Assembly: GCA_009617715.1 (NCBI GenBank)
Contig: VTFK01000226.1
Span: forward strand, 496,001-560,000
Source: Plectrocnemia conspersa
Lineage: Eukaryota > Arthropoda > Insecta > Trichoptera > Polycentropodidae
Length of the DNA: 64,000 bases
Reading direction: 5' to 3'
Of the stretch, positions 1 to 11,790 are shown piece after piece. A program made the translations under genes and the position numbers. The first letter of the stretch is position 1. Each line of letters opens with the position of its first letter. The notes under the pieces are model-generated. The model saw only the letters and a list, made by a program, of their open reading frames with translations, did not search any database and was not told where the DNA came from.

Positions 1-330
1 TTCATTAACCTATCTTGAGAATTTTTTTTTTTGAATTAATTAATCCTCCTTATTCGCATCGAAGAAAAATATGCAAACAGACAGCTCTGCCGGGAACAAG
101 ACATCTGCGTTAACATCCGTCGGATGCAAATAAGTCCTTTCGCGGCGGAAGAAAAGGATTGCCAAGCAAGCGAAATAAATTTTCATCCTATCTGACGACC
201 CCACCTACACCCTACACTCCCCCATCTGTCCCCACCATCTCAAAGCCAGGGCCGTTTTTGTCCGCCACAGCAGAGGTATAATGCAAAGGATACGTGCATC
301 GCCTCGGGGGCGACTTCACTCTGAGAAGCG
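1..330. promoter_or_regulatory. Lower-AT island at the window edge
   Basis: CCCACCTACACCCTACACTC and GCCTCGGGGGCGACTTCACT stand out from the AT-rich DNA that follows. GCCTCGGGGGCG also occurs at about 47320-47331. No exon signal is convincing. It may be a non-coding conserved element or the edge of a gene outside the window. Confidence 0.25.
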
Positions 331-3264
331 CGGCAGTTTTAGTTTTTTAGTTTTTTTTTTCAGAAAAGAGAGCTTTCACTGCTGACAAAATGCATCTCAT
401 CTACTTGTACTTTTTTTCTGTGTACTTTCTGGATAAGCGAGTGCGACATGCAAATGAAGATTCTGCGACCTACATACATATCGTTATATCTTGGGGGAAT
501 ATTAAGTTTTCTTAGGTAGACAGTAACAAACGATAGTTAGTTAAAACACTTTATAACTTAATTTTAATATTTATTATTAATATAGGACGGTTCTCTATAA
601 ATTTCATAAAATTTCGAATTGAATATAAAACATATTTAATGTATAAATGTAAATTTAAAGAGCTTAAGAATATTGATAAAATACAAAACAGTGCGCTTTG
701 TAATAAAATTTTATTATATTATAATACTAATATCGAATTCCTTGATGGATAATTATAAGTAGATATATATGTACACTGATTTTTTTAAATCCTTCGATAA
801 AGTTTGTTATTGATTTTTACTAAAAAAAAATGCTGCAAATGCATTTTAAAAGTACTCGTGTATAAAATTAAAATGAAAAACATTGTCAAACAATAACGGG
901 GAAAAAATATTTTTTTAACATTGCCAAAGGAAGAGATGTAACAAAATATTAAGTCACTTTACTAATTTTGAATATCTAAGAATTTCTCAGAAAAGATTTA
1001 CTTAATTCGAAATATTAGTCTTAAAATACTCAATCCTTATGAAGGCATTCATGTTTTGGTTATATTTTGCCATATCTTCGAAATGAAGAAGCTCTTCTTT
1101 AAAGCGAAAAAAACAGATTTTAGTATAAAAAACGTAGTTCATCATTCTCATTGTAAAAAAAAAATTAAATTATTATTTAGTTTAGTCAATAAAATCATCT
1201 ATTTTGTAAGGACGTTTAAGTTTTTTCTTCAAATATCGTTTTTTGGAGCTCAATATAAATAAGTCTGTAATCACAAGTTCAATATGTTGTTATCAAAATT
1301 TTGTAGGAATCAAAATTCTTTATTTATATATTGAATACAATATCTAAATTAAAAATATAATGATACAGATAAAATTAGTAATTAATTTGTCTGATAATTC
1401 GAGCTATATCATATCTGTTGTAGAAAGATATTTGTTATACAGTGTAATTATTATTAAGCTTAATTTAAAATTAATCCAAATATCAATAAACTCTTGAAAA
1501 CATTTTCCCCTTTTAACAAATCTGTCTATTTCGATGGAAGGAACGCTCAAGCGAAATTAGTGCTGACATCAATAAACCCTTTCTTTTTGTCAGAATGTTT
1601 CTCAGCTTTTCGCATAATATTCAATACTTATTTTAATATCATACATTTTGGGCGTTAACGCTGGTAGTTAGCAATTCAAATAACGATTTCGAATGAATAA
1701 TTTACTTCGTGTTATAATATAATATTACCGTGACGAGAATTGATCATTGTTGGAAAGCTTCGTTATTTGTTAACGTCGAGCCGTGAAGGGGTGCGAAACT
1801 TTTCGACGGAAATCATTATGTTTTATTACGGCAATCGAGAAAGTGTCTAAACGAATCGCAAAAGTGAAATATTACATATATATGTATGTATCTTACATTA
1901 ATAAATTAGATATAAGAGCATTTTTTTTTATTATATAAATGGATAAAAATATACGAACCGTCGTCTCTTAGGCGTTACTGAGATTTCGCAACATTGGCAA
2001 AGTGTCACTTTTGACAGATTATTTTTATCCGGAGATTAACGCTCCCATAGATTGAATATGTCGTGAATTTCGGATTATTATATTAAAAAAATAGTATTAG
2101 AGAAAGTGCTTTTTGATCTAATAATTTAGTAGTGTGTAACTCATAAAATTCATAATTAATATTGCAATTAATTATAAAATATTTTAGAATTACATGTTAA
2201 TATATAGCACACGGTTTTCGTGACCGAAAAATAAACGTTTGAAGCCCTGGACTCATGTTAAGAAAAATAAATTGTGGTGTTCTCTCTACTCTAGTCGACG
2301 ATTCAAGAACAACTTTCCGACTTGGATCAAAACCCCTGATATCCCTGCCGCTTAGCATAGGAAGAACAAAATTGGAAACACTAAAAACGTGTGATACATC
2401 ACTGATTTTTATTATTAAAAAAGTTATATTCAGTCATCTCATCTTTTCCATCTCATGTGTACTGTCTAGCGTCGTCGTTCGACTAAGCGGTATATTATTA
2501 TCTAAATAAAAAATAAGAAAATAGCATATTTTAGCTAATAACTAATTTAATACTAAGCTTTAAGGTTATCGATTAAAATAACATTGGTAAAAAATCATTT
2601 AAAATAAATAAATTGTTTTGTATTTTTTTTAACTATATAAAAAAAAATATGAAAATTATAAGTTGATTGAGTTTTGAACAATGTGTATAATATATTTTTT
2701 TTTTAATATGTAAAATAATTTTATATTTTTTTTTATTTCAGGTAAGCAGATTTTGACATTTTTCTGTGCAGATTGTAAGTAGGAAGCCCTATATATAAAT
2801 ATTACACATTTTTATTTTATATTTACACTAGTATCTAATGTCACATGAATTGTCTAATAGAAAAAATAGTTTTTATGACTAACACATTTAATTGACAATT
2901 TAAGCTTATTAGTATTTATTATCCCAAACTCAATTAATATGATCCATGAAATTTTTAATATATTATATACGCTATATGGGTTATTGTATCCTTGTACAAA
3001 ATTTGGTATTTTTTATTGGTATATAATACAGTGGAACTTCGGTGGAAATTCGTGCCAAAAATACTTTTGTATTTTAAAACACTCGCATATCAAAGCAAAT
3101 TAACCCAATAAAGTAGTAGTTTTTTTTATTACAAAACCCAAAAATATTTATTTAGAAAGAAATAATACATAATTTATGTATTATATATCAAAAGTCTCTA
3201 AGAGTAATTTTTTTCTTCAGTAAAACTCTTAGACGTTCAAAATAATCTAAGGTAATGCAGAATC
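331..3264. other. AT-rich DNA, no gene seen
   Basis: Homopolymer runs and short chance frames only. An isolated CAGTGGAACTTCGGTGG after TA near 3030 is reminiscent of a pogo-type end but has no partner. Confidence 0.5.
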
Positions 3265-3807
3265 TTAACCTTTTGTTAGCACTCACTTGAGAGTGAGTTA
3301 ATGTTACATATTTTTCCATAATTACTTCTGTTTTTATTCATTTATTATTATTTTATATTTAATTTATAGTAAATTATAGAAAAAAAATTACTGACTTCCA
3401 ATGTTTTACTGCTTTGATTTATATTACTACTTTTTTGTATTAGTATGTTTTAATAATTTCTTTCAACACTTTTCTATTATTAAATATCATTAATTTATTT
3501 TACTTAATTTTTATATATTATATTATTTGGCTTTTGTGATTTTTTTATATTAATTAAAAATCTCTCAATATTTTTTATAAAAAATATATTTTTTATGTTT
3601 ATTTATTTCGTGCTCTTTAATTTATCGATATTATTTTCTATCGAAATCATATACATTAAATAAATTTAAAAAAAAATATACCTATAATGCTTTCTATATA
3701 TATTATTTATTCAGTTAAATATGTAAATATATAACTAACTAGGGTAACCTTAAAACAGCGAAAAAACAACCGCCGTACATGTACGGCGATACCGCTCAAA
3801 GGGCTAG
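3265..3807. mobile_element. Non-autonomous piggyBac-like (TTAA) element, about 535 bp
   Basis: The left end is TTAA (3265-3268) followed by CCTTTTGTTAGCACTCAC. The right end, read inward on the minus strand, is CCCTTTGAGCGGTATCGCC, followed by a small palindrome GCCGTACATGTACGGC. The flanking tetranucleotide on the right is CTAG instead of TTAA, perhaps mutated. The body is AT-rich and non-coding. A second, inverted copy of the right-hand ~440 bp lies at about 19101-19540, which confirms a dispersed family. TTAA targets and CCC-starting ends are hallmarks of piggyBac superfamily elements; no transposase is present. Confidence 0.6.
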
Positions 3808-4950
3808 TGAATTCGAATTTCTCCAGTAAGTCATCCTCAATGCTGATAAGTAGGAGCATTACCAATAACCATGAAAATTGTATGTATCAAAATATTTTAT
3901 AAAAAGTATGTCTTCACTGCAAGACAAATCATCGATTCAGTTGGGGAAAAAGTAATGAAATACGCACTGCTCGTATTGCAAGACAGCTCGCTAATCAAGA
4001 AAAAATATATTTTTTTAATTACTTGTTTTAATCCGAGGTTCCATTGTATTGATTTATTTTTGATATTAAACAATAACATATTTTATATAATAATATATTA
4101 TTAGTACAATGTTCCCTAAAAGTTTCACGAGATTAATACAGATTTGAAAGGATCGTTATATAATACATAATGAAAAAATATTTAATGAGCTTTATATACA
4201 TTGTGTTTTTTGTTCATGATCGCGTTCACACCCGAAATCGTGCACCCATACACTCTTTCAGGATTATTTCGGTCCGGATAATCCGGAAAAAGTTTTTGCC
4301 GTCGAATCTCGCGACAATACGTGACCGACATACAGTCGATTCAATCAGCCTCCATTGTCGTTGTTTTCTTTCTAAACGCAAAGTTTATGTAATTCAAAAC
4401 TCAACTTAAACTCCGATTAATTAAATCTATAAAATCAACGATTAAAACATACTCACTTTCTAATTTGTACTTTTTCCGTTCTTAGACTGTTTTGCCATAC
4501 TTAACGACGGTTCAGAATAAATACCCTTGTCCTCGCAGCATCGTCAAGGGTTTATTTTAATTTAACAAGGGTCGTTTTCGTACGTTTGTATAATACATAC
4601 GTACCTCTAAATTAAAACGGCTACTTTTGAAAGTGAATGGTGGAGGAGTTTGAGGGTCAGGCGTGACCTTAGACTCGACGGTATAGCAGGTAATTGTTGT
4701 GTGTAATTAATACGTGTGTTTTTGTTAATTATCAAATAACGCGAAACATAAAATATATTAACATACGTAACATATTACATTTGCTAAAAAAACATAGTCG
4801 AGAATCTTAAGGTATGTTTTTACATTTCATATATTTTAAGATAAGTATCAATTTAAAGTAATTTAATTGAAACATATTAAATACAAATGTTTAATTAGTG
4901 TATGTATCTTTATAAAAGTAATTTATTAGGATAATTTTAATAACATGCAG
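3808..4950. other. AT-rich DNA with one small mixed-composition island
   Basis: Nothing gene-like. At 4600-4710 the composition becomes mixed, and GGGTCAGGCGTGACCT (4654-4669) forms an inverted pair of nuclear-receptor-like half sites with a 4-base spacer; a chance match is quite possible. Confidence 0.35.
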
Positions 4951-5245
4951 TGATCATTCAGCCAATCGTTGCACTCGCTTCTTAGAACAATAAAATATGT
5001 ATAGGCCTTTAAAAAGTGACATTTGCTTGATGGATATCTCCGAGATCGAATTGTGCAACGGGAATGTTGTGGCCTTACAGTTATTTTTGTCTTCCGGTAA
5101 TATATTGTTTCCCGTGACCGTTTCGTAACAAAGAAATATTCATTCAATGCACCGGAGAATCCTTGCGTGTTATTTATAAGAAAAAAAATTCTAGTCGTAA
5201 CGAAGAGCTTTGTGCGATCGCATTACTGTTTAGCTCAACTTTATT
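4951..5245. repeat. Dispersed repeat, copy 1
   Basis: Blocks AATATGTATAGGCCTTTAAA, GTGACATTTGCTTGATGGA, AAATATTCATTCAATGCACC and GGAGAATCCTTGCGTGTTAT recur in the same order at 56430-56655. This copy has about 70 extra bases (GTTGTGGCCTTACAGTTATT and following) between the second and third blocks. A 73-codon minus frame lies across it without recognisable motifs. Element class is unknown; no inverted ends or target duplication were seen. Confidence 0.6.
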
Positions 5246-6689
5246 TTAACGCGAGTTTTAAGAATAGGATCCCCTAAAATGTTTTAGATTTTTTTTTTTG
5301 AACAAATAGTAAATAGCTTAGTTCAATAAATAATTGAGTCCACTGAAACCACTGAACTTAATTAATATCACTAAAATAAATATATCTATTAAAATTCTCT
5401 GTTTCCTATTATTATTACATGTTTTCATCATTGAGTCGATTATAACACCTGACTAATACAATTTTAAAACTATTTTTGCATAAAACCGTGTTCTTTTTGT
5501 TATCGTCTCACAATCATTCACGCCAATTTGCAGCAATGTTATTATTTTAAATTAATAATGACGTTTTATGCCAAGTTCGCGTGTTAGCTTTTTATTTTGA
5601 CTTATTGTCGTTCAAGTGTCAATCACTTTTATTATGTTCTCGGTTCACAATAGACGTCATTAAGAAAATAATAATAACAAGCTCAACAACGAAGTATCTT
5701 AAACGGCCATTTCCTACAAAATACATACACACCTTTGTGAAAAAAATACATTGAAAAGGAAAAAATACAACATGATTACACAAACAAGGCGAAAGCTCGA
5801 ACAAAGTCACGCATTTCCATATCGGACTTCCGCACGGGCAAAAGCCTCGAAAAAATGAATTAAACTTTTTAACGTGCTTATAAAGGGTATGCTTGGGTGT
5901 ACTTAATACATTAAATATATTAGAGTATTCTGGCTTGAAAAAACATTTTTTCTGTACCGTTTTGAAGTATGCTAGTCGCATTACACATATGCTTCTTTTG
6001 CTCAAATGCAATATAAAAGCTTTATTTATTTTACTTTAAAGCATAGACCAAATCTGTCCTATTTTAATTTATATTGACAAGTACATTAAATGTGTATTTA
6101 TGAATTAGATCAAAAGATACCAATAAATATGAAAAGGATAGAAAATATTTTACTTTTTAGCTAAGATGAGTTTATTTATAAAATATGTTACCTATTGCAC
6201 TTGAAAATAAGTTGGTAATAAATCAAATGTAGTAAGCAATAAAAATCTATCACTATTTTTTCATATCAACACTTTGTTACAGTATTTTTATTTTATCTCC
6301 TTAGTTTAAGAATGGCATTCTAAATTATAATGTTTAAAAATTAATTGTTAATTGTTGTAATAAGAGTAAAGAAAATATTTGCCATGTTATTAAACATACT
6401 TTCATAAATAGGGCCGCTGAGAGCGAACCTAGGTCTTGGGAAAACAATGATTCTGGGCCTCATGACAAAAATAGCATTTATATATTTTTTGACACCGTAA
6501 TATACTTTTTTGAATAAATAATAATAGATACGAGTTAACCCTTTCTATGTTAAAAATAAATATAAAAATTAGTCACCGTTGCGACATATTTTCTGAAATC
6601 ATATTTTATACGAAATATTTTAATTAGGCATTAAAAATATCTACTCATAATATTTACTTAATAATTAGTCGCGTTTTCTTTGCTGCTCA
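5246..6689. other. AT-rich DNA, no gene seen
   Basis: A 130-codon minus frame (5619-6011) has no recognisable motif and normal AT-rich codon make-up, so it is not called. TTAA followed by CCCTTTCTATG at 6535 resembles a TTAA-element end but lacks a partner. Confidence 0.4.
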
Positions 6690-6829
6690 GTGTTGCCATA
6701 TGGTGAATTTCCAGTCCAGGTCAAAAGTAACAAAATCGTGCCATCGCAGTGAAAACGCTCGATTATCAAGCATTTATATTAGATCTTTTTATAGGAATAT
6801 TACGAGTAAAAATCACATAAAGCACATCT

Positions 6830-7063
6830 AAACCGAATTTTGCCCAATAGGAGAGCGCAAAAAACAATTATCCCTTCTCAGAGGCAAAAAAATTCACGTC
6901 AAAAGCAATAAAATCGTGTTGGTGCCGTCGCAGGGGAACGCTCGTTAACGAGCGTTCCCACTGCGATGGCACCAACACGATTTTATTGCTTTTGACGTGA
7001 ATTTTTGCCTTCTGAGAAGGGATAATTGTTTTTTGCGCTCTCCTATTGACCAAAATTCGGTTT
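6830..7063. repeat. 234-bp near-perfect palindrome (fold-back)
   Basis: Two arms of about 117 bp meet with no spacer at the centre AACGCTCGTT|AACGAGCGTT (axis between 6946 and 6947). Only a few mismatches and small indels separate the arms, for example an extra A run on the left. The outer ends are AAACCGAATTTT on the left and its complement on the right. A 61-codon frame inside is a by-product and not a gene. The arm sequence recurs at 44791-44935 and, more degenerate and inverted, at about 6703-6765. The palindrome therefore looks like two head-to-head ends of one transposon family. Confidence 0.8.
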
Positions 7064-7699
7064 GAATATACTTTGATCAGCTCTCTTATAATAGAAGTCC
7101 ATAGTAATATCGGTAAGGATAGCTATCATATTTTTAAAACATAGTGTTATATCGAAATGCAGACAAACTGTGAAGCAATATGTGAGATGTCTGTACTTAT
7201 TTTTCCGCTTATTTTCCCCTGAGAAATGGGTTGGATTAGATTTTATTTTGGAATTTATGAAAGTTCAAAACTATAATTAGTTTTAGAACTTTCATTAAGT
7301 TAGCTTTGGGTTTCAACAGAAAATGGACGTTTCGCAACTGTCAATGTTGGAGCAGCATATTAGCGCCTATCGATTAAATTATATTTTTGCTAGTAGAAAT
7401 ATATCTATCTACTGGTAAGTATTTGGACTTCACTATATAATAGCTTTACTGAAAAATATACATTCACTGCATTTCATGTAAATTTATAATTATTAGTATG
7501 TTATTATATATATTACTTTATATAAAATAGTTGAAATCATATAATTTACTAAAGTCTGTCGGATAATTTATATTTTCATTGGTAAAAATATATATCCACT
7601 GGTGAGAATTTATTTAGATATGATTTTACTGAAATGATATATTTTAAAAATTATTTTCGGGATAGATTCAATACTGTTTTTTCTATGTTTTCTCTTAAG

Positions 7700-7863
7700 A
7701 TTAAACACATGAAACTGAATGTATTATTTATTTTTTTTACTGCATTAAATCCAGTTGTCAAAGTCTTGATAATTCAATCTTTAAAATCAATAAATTTATA
7801 TAATTCAGCTAGTGCTGTTGTTGATTTTTCCATATTTCTTTGGTTTTTCTCTGAAAATTCAGA
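7700..7863 (-). pseudogene. hAT (ZMYM1-like) transposase relic, copy 1
   Basis: On the minus strand the reading EKSTTALAELYKF is followed, after a stop and frame damage, by LTTGFNAVKKINNTFSF. The second copy at 45370-45515 reads the same block more cleanly. The pattern (ELYK-x-VFID-x-II-x-IL-TTGFN ... FSF) resembles the stretch that opens the conserved region of ZMYM1/hAT-type transposases, where a short Tyr-Lys/Arg and Phe-Ile motif precedes a leucine-rich helix. It is clearly inactive: short, stop-containing and shifted. The family assignment is from memory of the motif and needs a profile search. Confidence 0.4.
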
Positions 7864-8329
7864 TCGAATACCTAAACTTACTGCTACTAATTTATATTCG
7901 TTGAATATATTATCTCATTTTTTAAATGTTCAAAAATCAATAAAATATAGAATAATTTGCAAACAAATTTTAGCATAAACGTAGCTGCGTTAAAACACTA
8001 AAATCCGTCCCTTTGATTAATTATGTTTATCGTGAAAGTACTACATAGAAAGTAGGTGCATTTGAAAGCAATGTTCCCTCCTTTTATTTATTGTATAATA
8101 TGTATAAAAAGGGCTAAAGGAACTTATGTCTGAAATACATCAGTATATAAGTACATCTCAAACAACTGTAGTTTAGTTCAAATTCATTATTTGAGGTCAA
8201 TTTTACTTTTTTTTATAAATATATAGAATCGAGCAACTCTTAGCATGTCTGAGCATAACAACATTTACCGTTCAAGTTACATGAAACTAAAAAAATGTAT
8301 GTCAGTTAGCTCTAAACCTTATTTTTAAA

Positions 8330-8740
8330 ATATGTTTGTCAAGTCTAACAATGTTAACCAGACTCAATGCCCATCGGCTTATTTTTTTTATATCATTAAA
8401 GATCGAATCTATCTACTAGTTTACTTTATAAGAAAAACACACAAAAGTGTCCGTTTATCCCTTGTTTACCCTACAAAGCTAGCCGCTCACAATACTAATT
8501 TGGTGTGTGTGTTGTTATTTTTTCGAAAGCCCGTTTCGTATTTTATTTGCACAAAACGTAAGGACGGGACGTCGCTTTCGAGCTTTATAAGCTCGGTCAC
8601 GTTCGAAGCTCGACTTTGCCGCATCGATTGCTTCACGGCGTATATATTGTACGTTATATACGTAGTAGGTAATGTGAAAGCTTTAGAGCATGGCTCATTT
8701 AAATGCATAATATGCACTATTGAGCTCGATGCTCAGTAAA
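8330..8740. other. Mixed-composition segment, no gene assigned
   Basis: A 135-codon plus frame and a 76-codon minus frame overlap here. The 8560-8720 part (GGACGGGACGTCGCTTTCG, GCTCGGTCACGTTCGAAGC) has more CG dinucleotides than the flanks. Neither frame shows family motifs. A regulatory island is the likelier reading. Confidence 0.3.
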
Positions 8741-8840
8741 TAACGGCCCTATGAATATTCAAAGATCAGTATGCGTGTTTTGAAGAGCAGAAACCGTAAT
8801 TAATGAGTTATTCTTGACATTTTGTATCCTTGTTTTATAA

Positions 8841-9235
8841 AAAGCTCCTGACCGTATCGATTTTTCAGTATTAAAAGCTCGAGAATATTATATTATTTAT
8901 AAAGCAGTCTTTAACTATTCAATGAAATATTACCTTTATTTATAAATAACGACATGTTTTTTTTATTTTCATTGCTTATAAATTTAATCTATAGTTAAAC
9001 TTATTTTTTTATCAATTAAAATATATATAATATATAAAGCTCCTGGCAGTAACTGCTTATAAAATTAAGGTTTTTCGTACAAAAGAGCTCGGGATTATAA
9101 AATGCTTCAAAAGCACTCTTTAACTATTTAATGAAATAATAATAAAGCTCCATTTATAAATAACTACATCAATGGTTTTTTCTTTGCGCTGCTTATAAAT
9201 TTATTCAATAGTAATTTTTTATCAGGTTCATTAGT
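8841..9235. repeat. Degenerate two-copy tandem duplication, about 195 bp unit
   Basis: AAAGCTCCTG begins at 8841 and again at 9036. Shared landmarks follow in order in both halves: AAAGAGCTCG-like wording, the TCTTTAACTATT-AATGAAAT block, TTTATAAATAACNACAT, and TTGCTTATAAATTT-like wording. The halves differ by many substitutions and small indels, so the duplication is old. Confidence 0.6.
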
Positions 9236-10364
9236 TAAAAATTATTTCTACCTCAAATTTACGCCAATTTTTTACTCCAATTTGAATAATCATAATAAAT
9301 ATTTATTTAAAGAACATTATAAATAAGCACAACTTTTTCTCAAGTCTCCGTTGACTTTTTTTGATTTTATCAATTAATCATATAGTAATTGTTTAAACTC
9401 TTCTTGGGTAGTAAATATAGTATTATTTTATTTAATGTTTATGTACATATTTATAGCTGTATCTACTTAAGAGCTTTCCTTTGCACTAATACAGAAAGGT
9501 TAACCATTTAAACTATCTAATAGAGAGCTTTAAAAGCAAATGCCCTCTCGGGTAAAATACATACAGTATAAACTCGATATAATGGGTTTCTTTGGCGATA
9601 TTAAATAACGCATTTAAAAAATAACATGATATACAATGCGTCATTATCTTTTTTTATATGATAATCCACCTATTTTTATTTTGATACAGTACCACAGCAA
9701 TAAAAACAGGTATAACCATTATTTTTTTTTATTTATTTATAAACCTAAGATCCCAGTATTGTTTAAATATAAAATTCTGTATAAAATATGCAGATTTTAT
9801 GAGTTGGTGGAATATTCGATTTAAATATATCAAATACAATTTGCAATTTTATTAGCAAATAATACAAAATTCAGGATTTCTTTAAAATAAACTGTTAAAC
9901 ATAAAAGCCACAGCATTTTCTGCTAATAAATCATTTCTATGCTAGGTAAAGCAATTCAGTGTTAAATTTCAGAAAAAAAACAACATTTTTATTAAATATT
10001 GTCTTCTACGTCTAATAAAAAAAAAACAGAACTTTCGCAAAAAAACCGTTAGGAAATGGCTTGAACGTTGCAATATGCAATATTTATTCAATATGTTACA
10101 AAGGATTAAACACATTTTTTTTATAATACGTTTATTTCAATATTATAAATAATTTTGCAAACATACTGATTATATAAACTATACATGTTACTGGATTATA
10201 ACCATTTTCATGCTTACAATAGAATATAATATAAAATGTGGCTGAATATATAAGGAATGAAAAATAAAAAACCTTTTAAATTTTAATGTGAAAAATGTTA
10301 ATTAAAAAAAACAATAAATTTGAGTACATTTCACTGAAAATCTGATACCATTGATATGTAGATT
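9236..10364. other. AT-rich DNA with a lone pogo-like end
   Basis: TACAGTATAAACTCGATATA at 9562 has the style of a pogo/Tigger terminus (TA then CAGT...CGATATAA) but no opposite end was found. Nothing else of note. Confidence 0.35.
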
Positions 10365-10548
10365 TTAACCACTTAATCGCCAGCGACTTACCGGTGAGTC
10401 ACTTGCTGCTAATTTTTTAAAACAAATTAAGAAAAAAAAATTTAAATACTTGCTTTATTTTATAAATTTTATATTTGGTTTTATAAAAAGATACTGACGC
10501 GTAATGAGAAATAACAAACTAAAATGTCTCTGGTGCATAAAGGGTTAA
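10365..10548. mobile_element. Short piggyBac-like MITE with intact TTAA duplication
   Basis: A 176-bp element is bounded by TTAA at 10365-10368 and 10545-10548. Its ends are imperfect inverted repeats: CCACTTAATCGCCAGCGAC on the left, and CCCTTTATGCACCAGAGAC on the right read from the minus strand, matching at about 13 of 19 positions. Just inside the left end is a palindromic GACTTACCGGTGAGTC. No coding capacity. The left-end motif CGCCAGCGACTT recurs at 36939-36950. Confidence 0.7.
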
Positions 10549-11439
10549 AGCAATATGTGCTTGTGTTTAAATATAAGGTTGTTTTCATCGTAGTCAGCGA
10601 TACATGAGGGTGGATTAGAGTGGTTTCGCGAAATATTTTTATAATATTTTCTAGTATAAAAATGACAGTCTTCTTTAAATGTTAGTATTTGAAGGGTTAT
10701 ATGCACTTTTTAGATGATTAATAAAATGTGTATTTATTTATTTTGCTTGACTTGTAATCTATAAAAAATAGTGTTACTGGTGTTACTTCACACAGGGCAG
10801 GCATATGTTAATATAGCTCAATTGAAATTTCATTTGTATTAGTTAACGCGCTCTTTTTATAAAATTTTTGCCTAAGGGCCGTATGGCGGCAAGCCTTTTA
10901 GAGCAAGGTTCCAAAATATGTATATTAAATTTAAGCTTGGGCTCCAGCTGTAAGCCAAGGTGAATAACGCGTGTTTACTATTTTACGTTACTGTCCTCTT
11001 CATTTCGGAAAGCTAGTGCCAGAGTTTGTCCACGTTTTTTGGAAATATTCTGTTTCAATTCGGTTGATTTTAATTTTTCACTTGGCAAAAATTATAAACA
11101 CAATCAACAACTACTGAGTAAGTAGTTAAACACCCATGGCAAAAATAGCATTATATATATATTTTTAACATGAATGATTATTTACTATAAACAAATTTAT
11201 TTAATATTTAAAAAAAAAGATAAATAGGATCTACAGAAGTATTGTATTGTCAAATAATATGAATTGTATAAAAATTGAGACAGTGCTTTTTTATAGAGGC
11301 AAATAATAATAGCTTCAAAAGAAAAACAAAATATACACAAGAGATAAAATCCAATAGAGGTTTTCGAATACAAAGAATCTCATGTTTTATTTATACTACG
11401 GCTCACTTAAAAGTAGTCCGAACATTGATTTTTTCTTTT

Positions 11440-11790
11440 AAAACGCACTTCGTATTCTCTTCGAGAGTTCAAATACATGCACATAGCTACTTTTGGTATT
11501 CGAGTCGCATGTGTGTGTTTGTATTATTCGACACGCGTATTTCCACAAAACGATATCGTCGCGCGTTCGGCAAAAATAGAATGATTGATGAACACGCCCC
11601 CGGAACTGCGAGAATAAATGACACGGAACATCTTGATGCTCTGTGAGAAAATTTAAATAAGAGCAAAAAACACAACGGCGGTCCCGTGTTGATATTTTCC
11701 ATAGTAAAAGAGTAAAAGCTCTCTGGCGAGGTGAGGGGAAAAGCTCTCGTAACGACCGCGCAGATTATATAGGCGCAGCTGGTCAATGTT
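11440..11790. promoter_or_regulatory. Lower-AT island, possible regulatory element
   Basis: TTCGACACGCGTATTTCC, ATATCGTCGCGCGTTCGGC and GAACACGCCCCCGGAACTGC give a CG-containing patch in AT-rich DNA. Frames of 99-123 codons overlap on both strands but look like by-products. No clear promoter or splice signals. Confidence 0.25.

Larger units (their letters stand above)
6690..8210. mobile_element. Composite element copy 1 (palindromic end plus hAT-like relic)
   Basis: The same sequence blocks in the same order appear here and at 44791-45640: the GCGTTCCCACT-type arm, the CTATTGACCAAAATT junction, a transposase-like segment around TTAAATCCAGTTGTCAAA, and a tail with GGGCTAAAGGAACTTAT and CTCAAACAACT. 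In this copy the arm is doubled into a palindrome and about 180 bp more lie between arm and transposase segment. Outer borders are approximate; no target duplication was found. Confidence 0.5.

Noticed and set aside
5619..6011. 130-codon minus-strand frame
   Set aside because: AT-rich chance frame with Lys/Phe/Ile-heavy residues, no motif and no supporting splice or promoter signals.
8332..8739. 135-codon plus-strand frame
   Set aside because: No recognisable domain and an overlapping minus frame of 76 codons; composition is explained by a short mixed-composition island.
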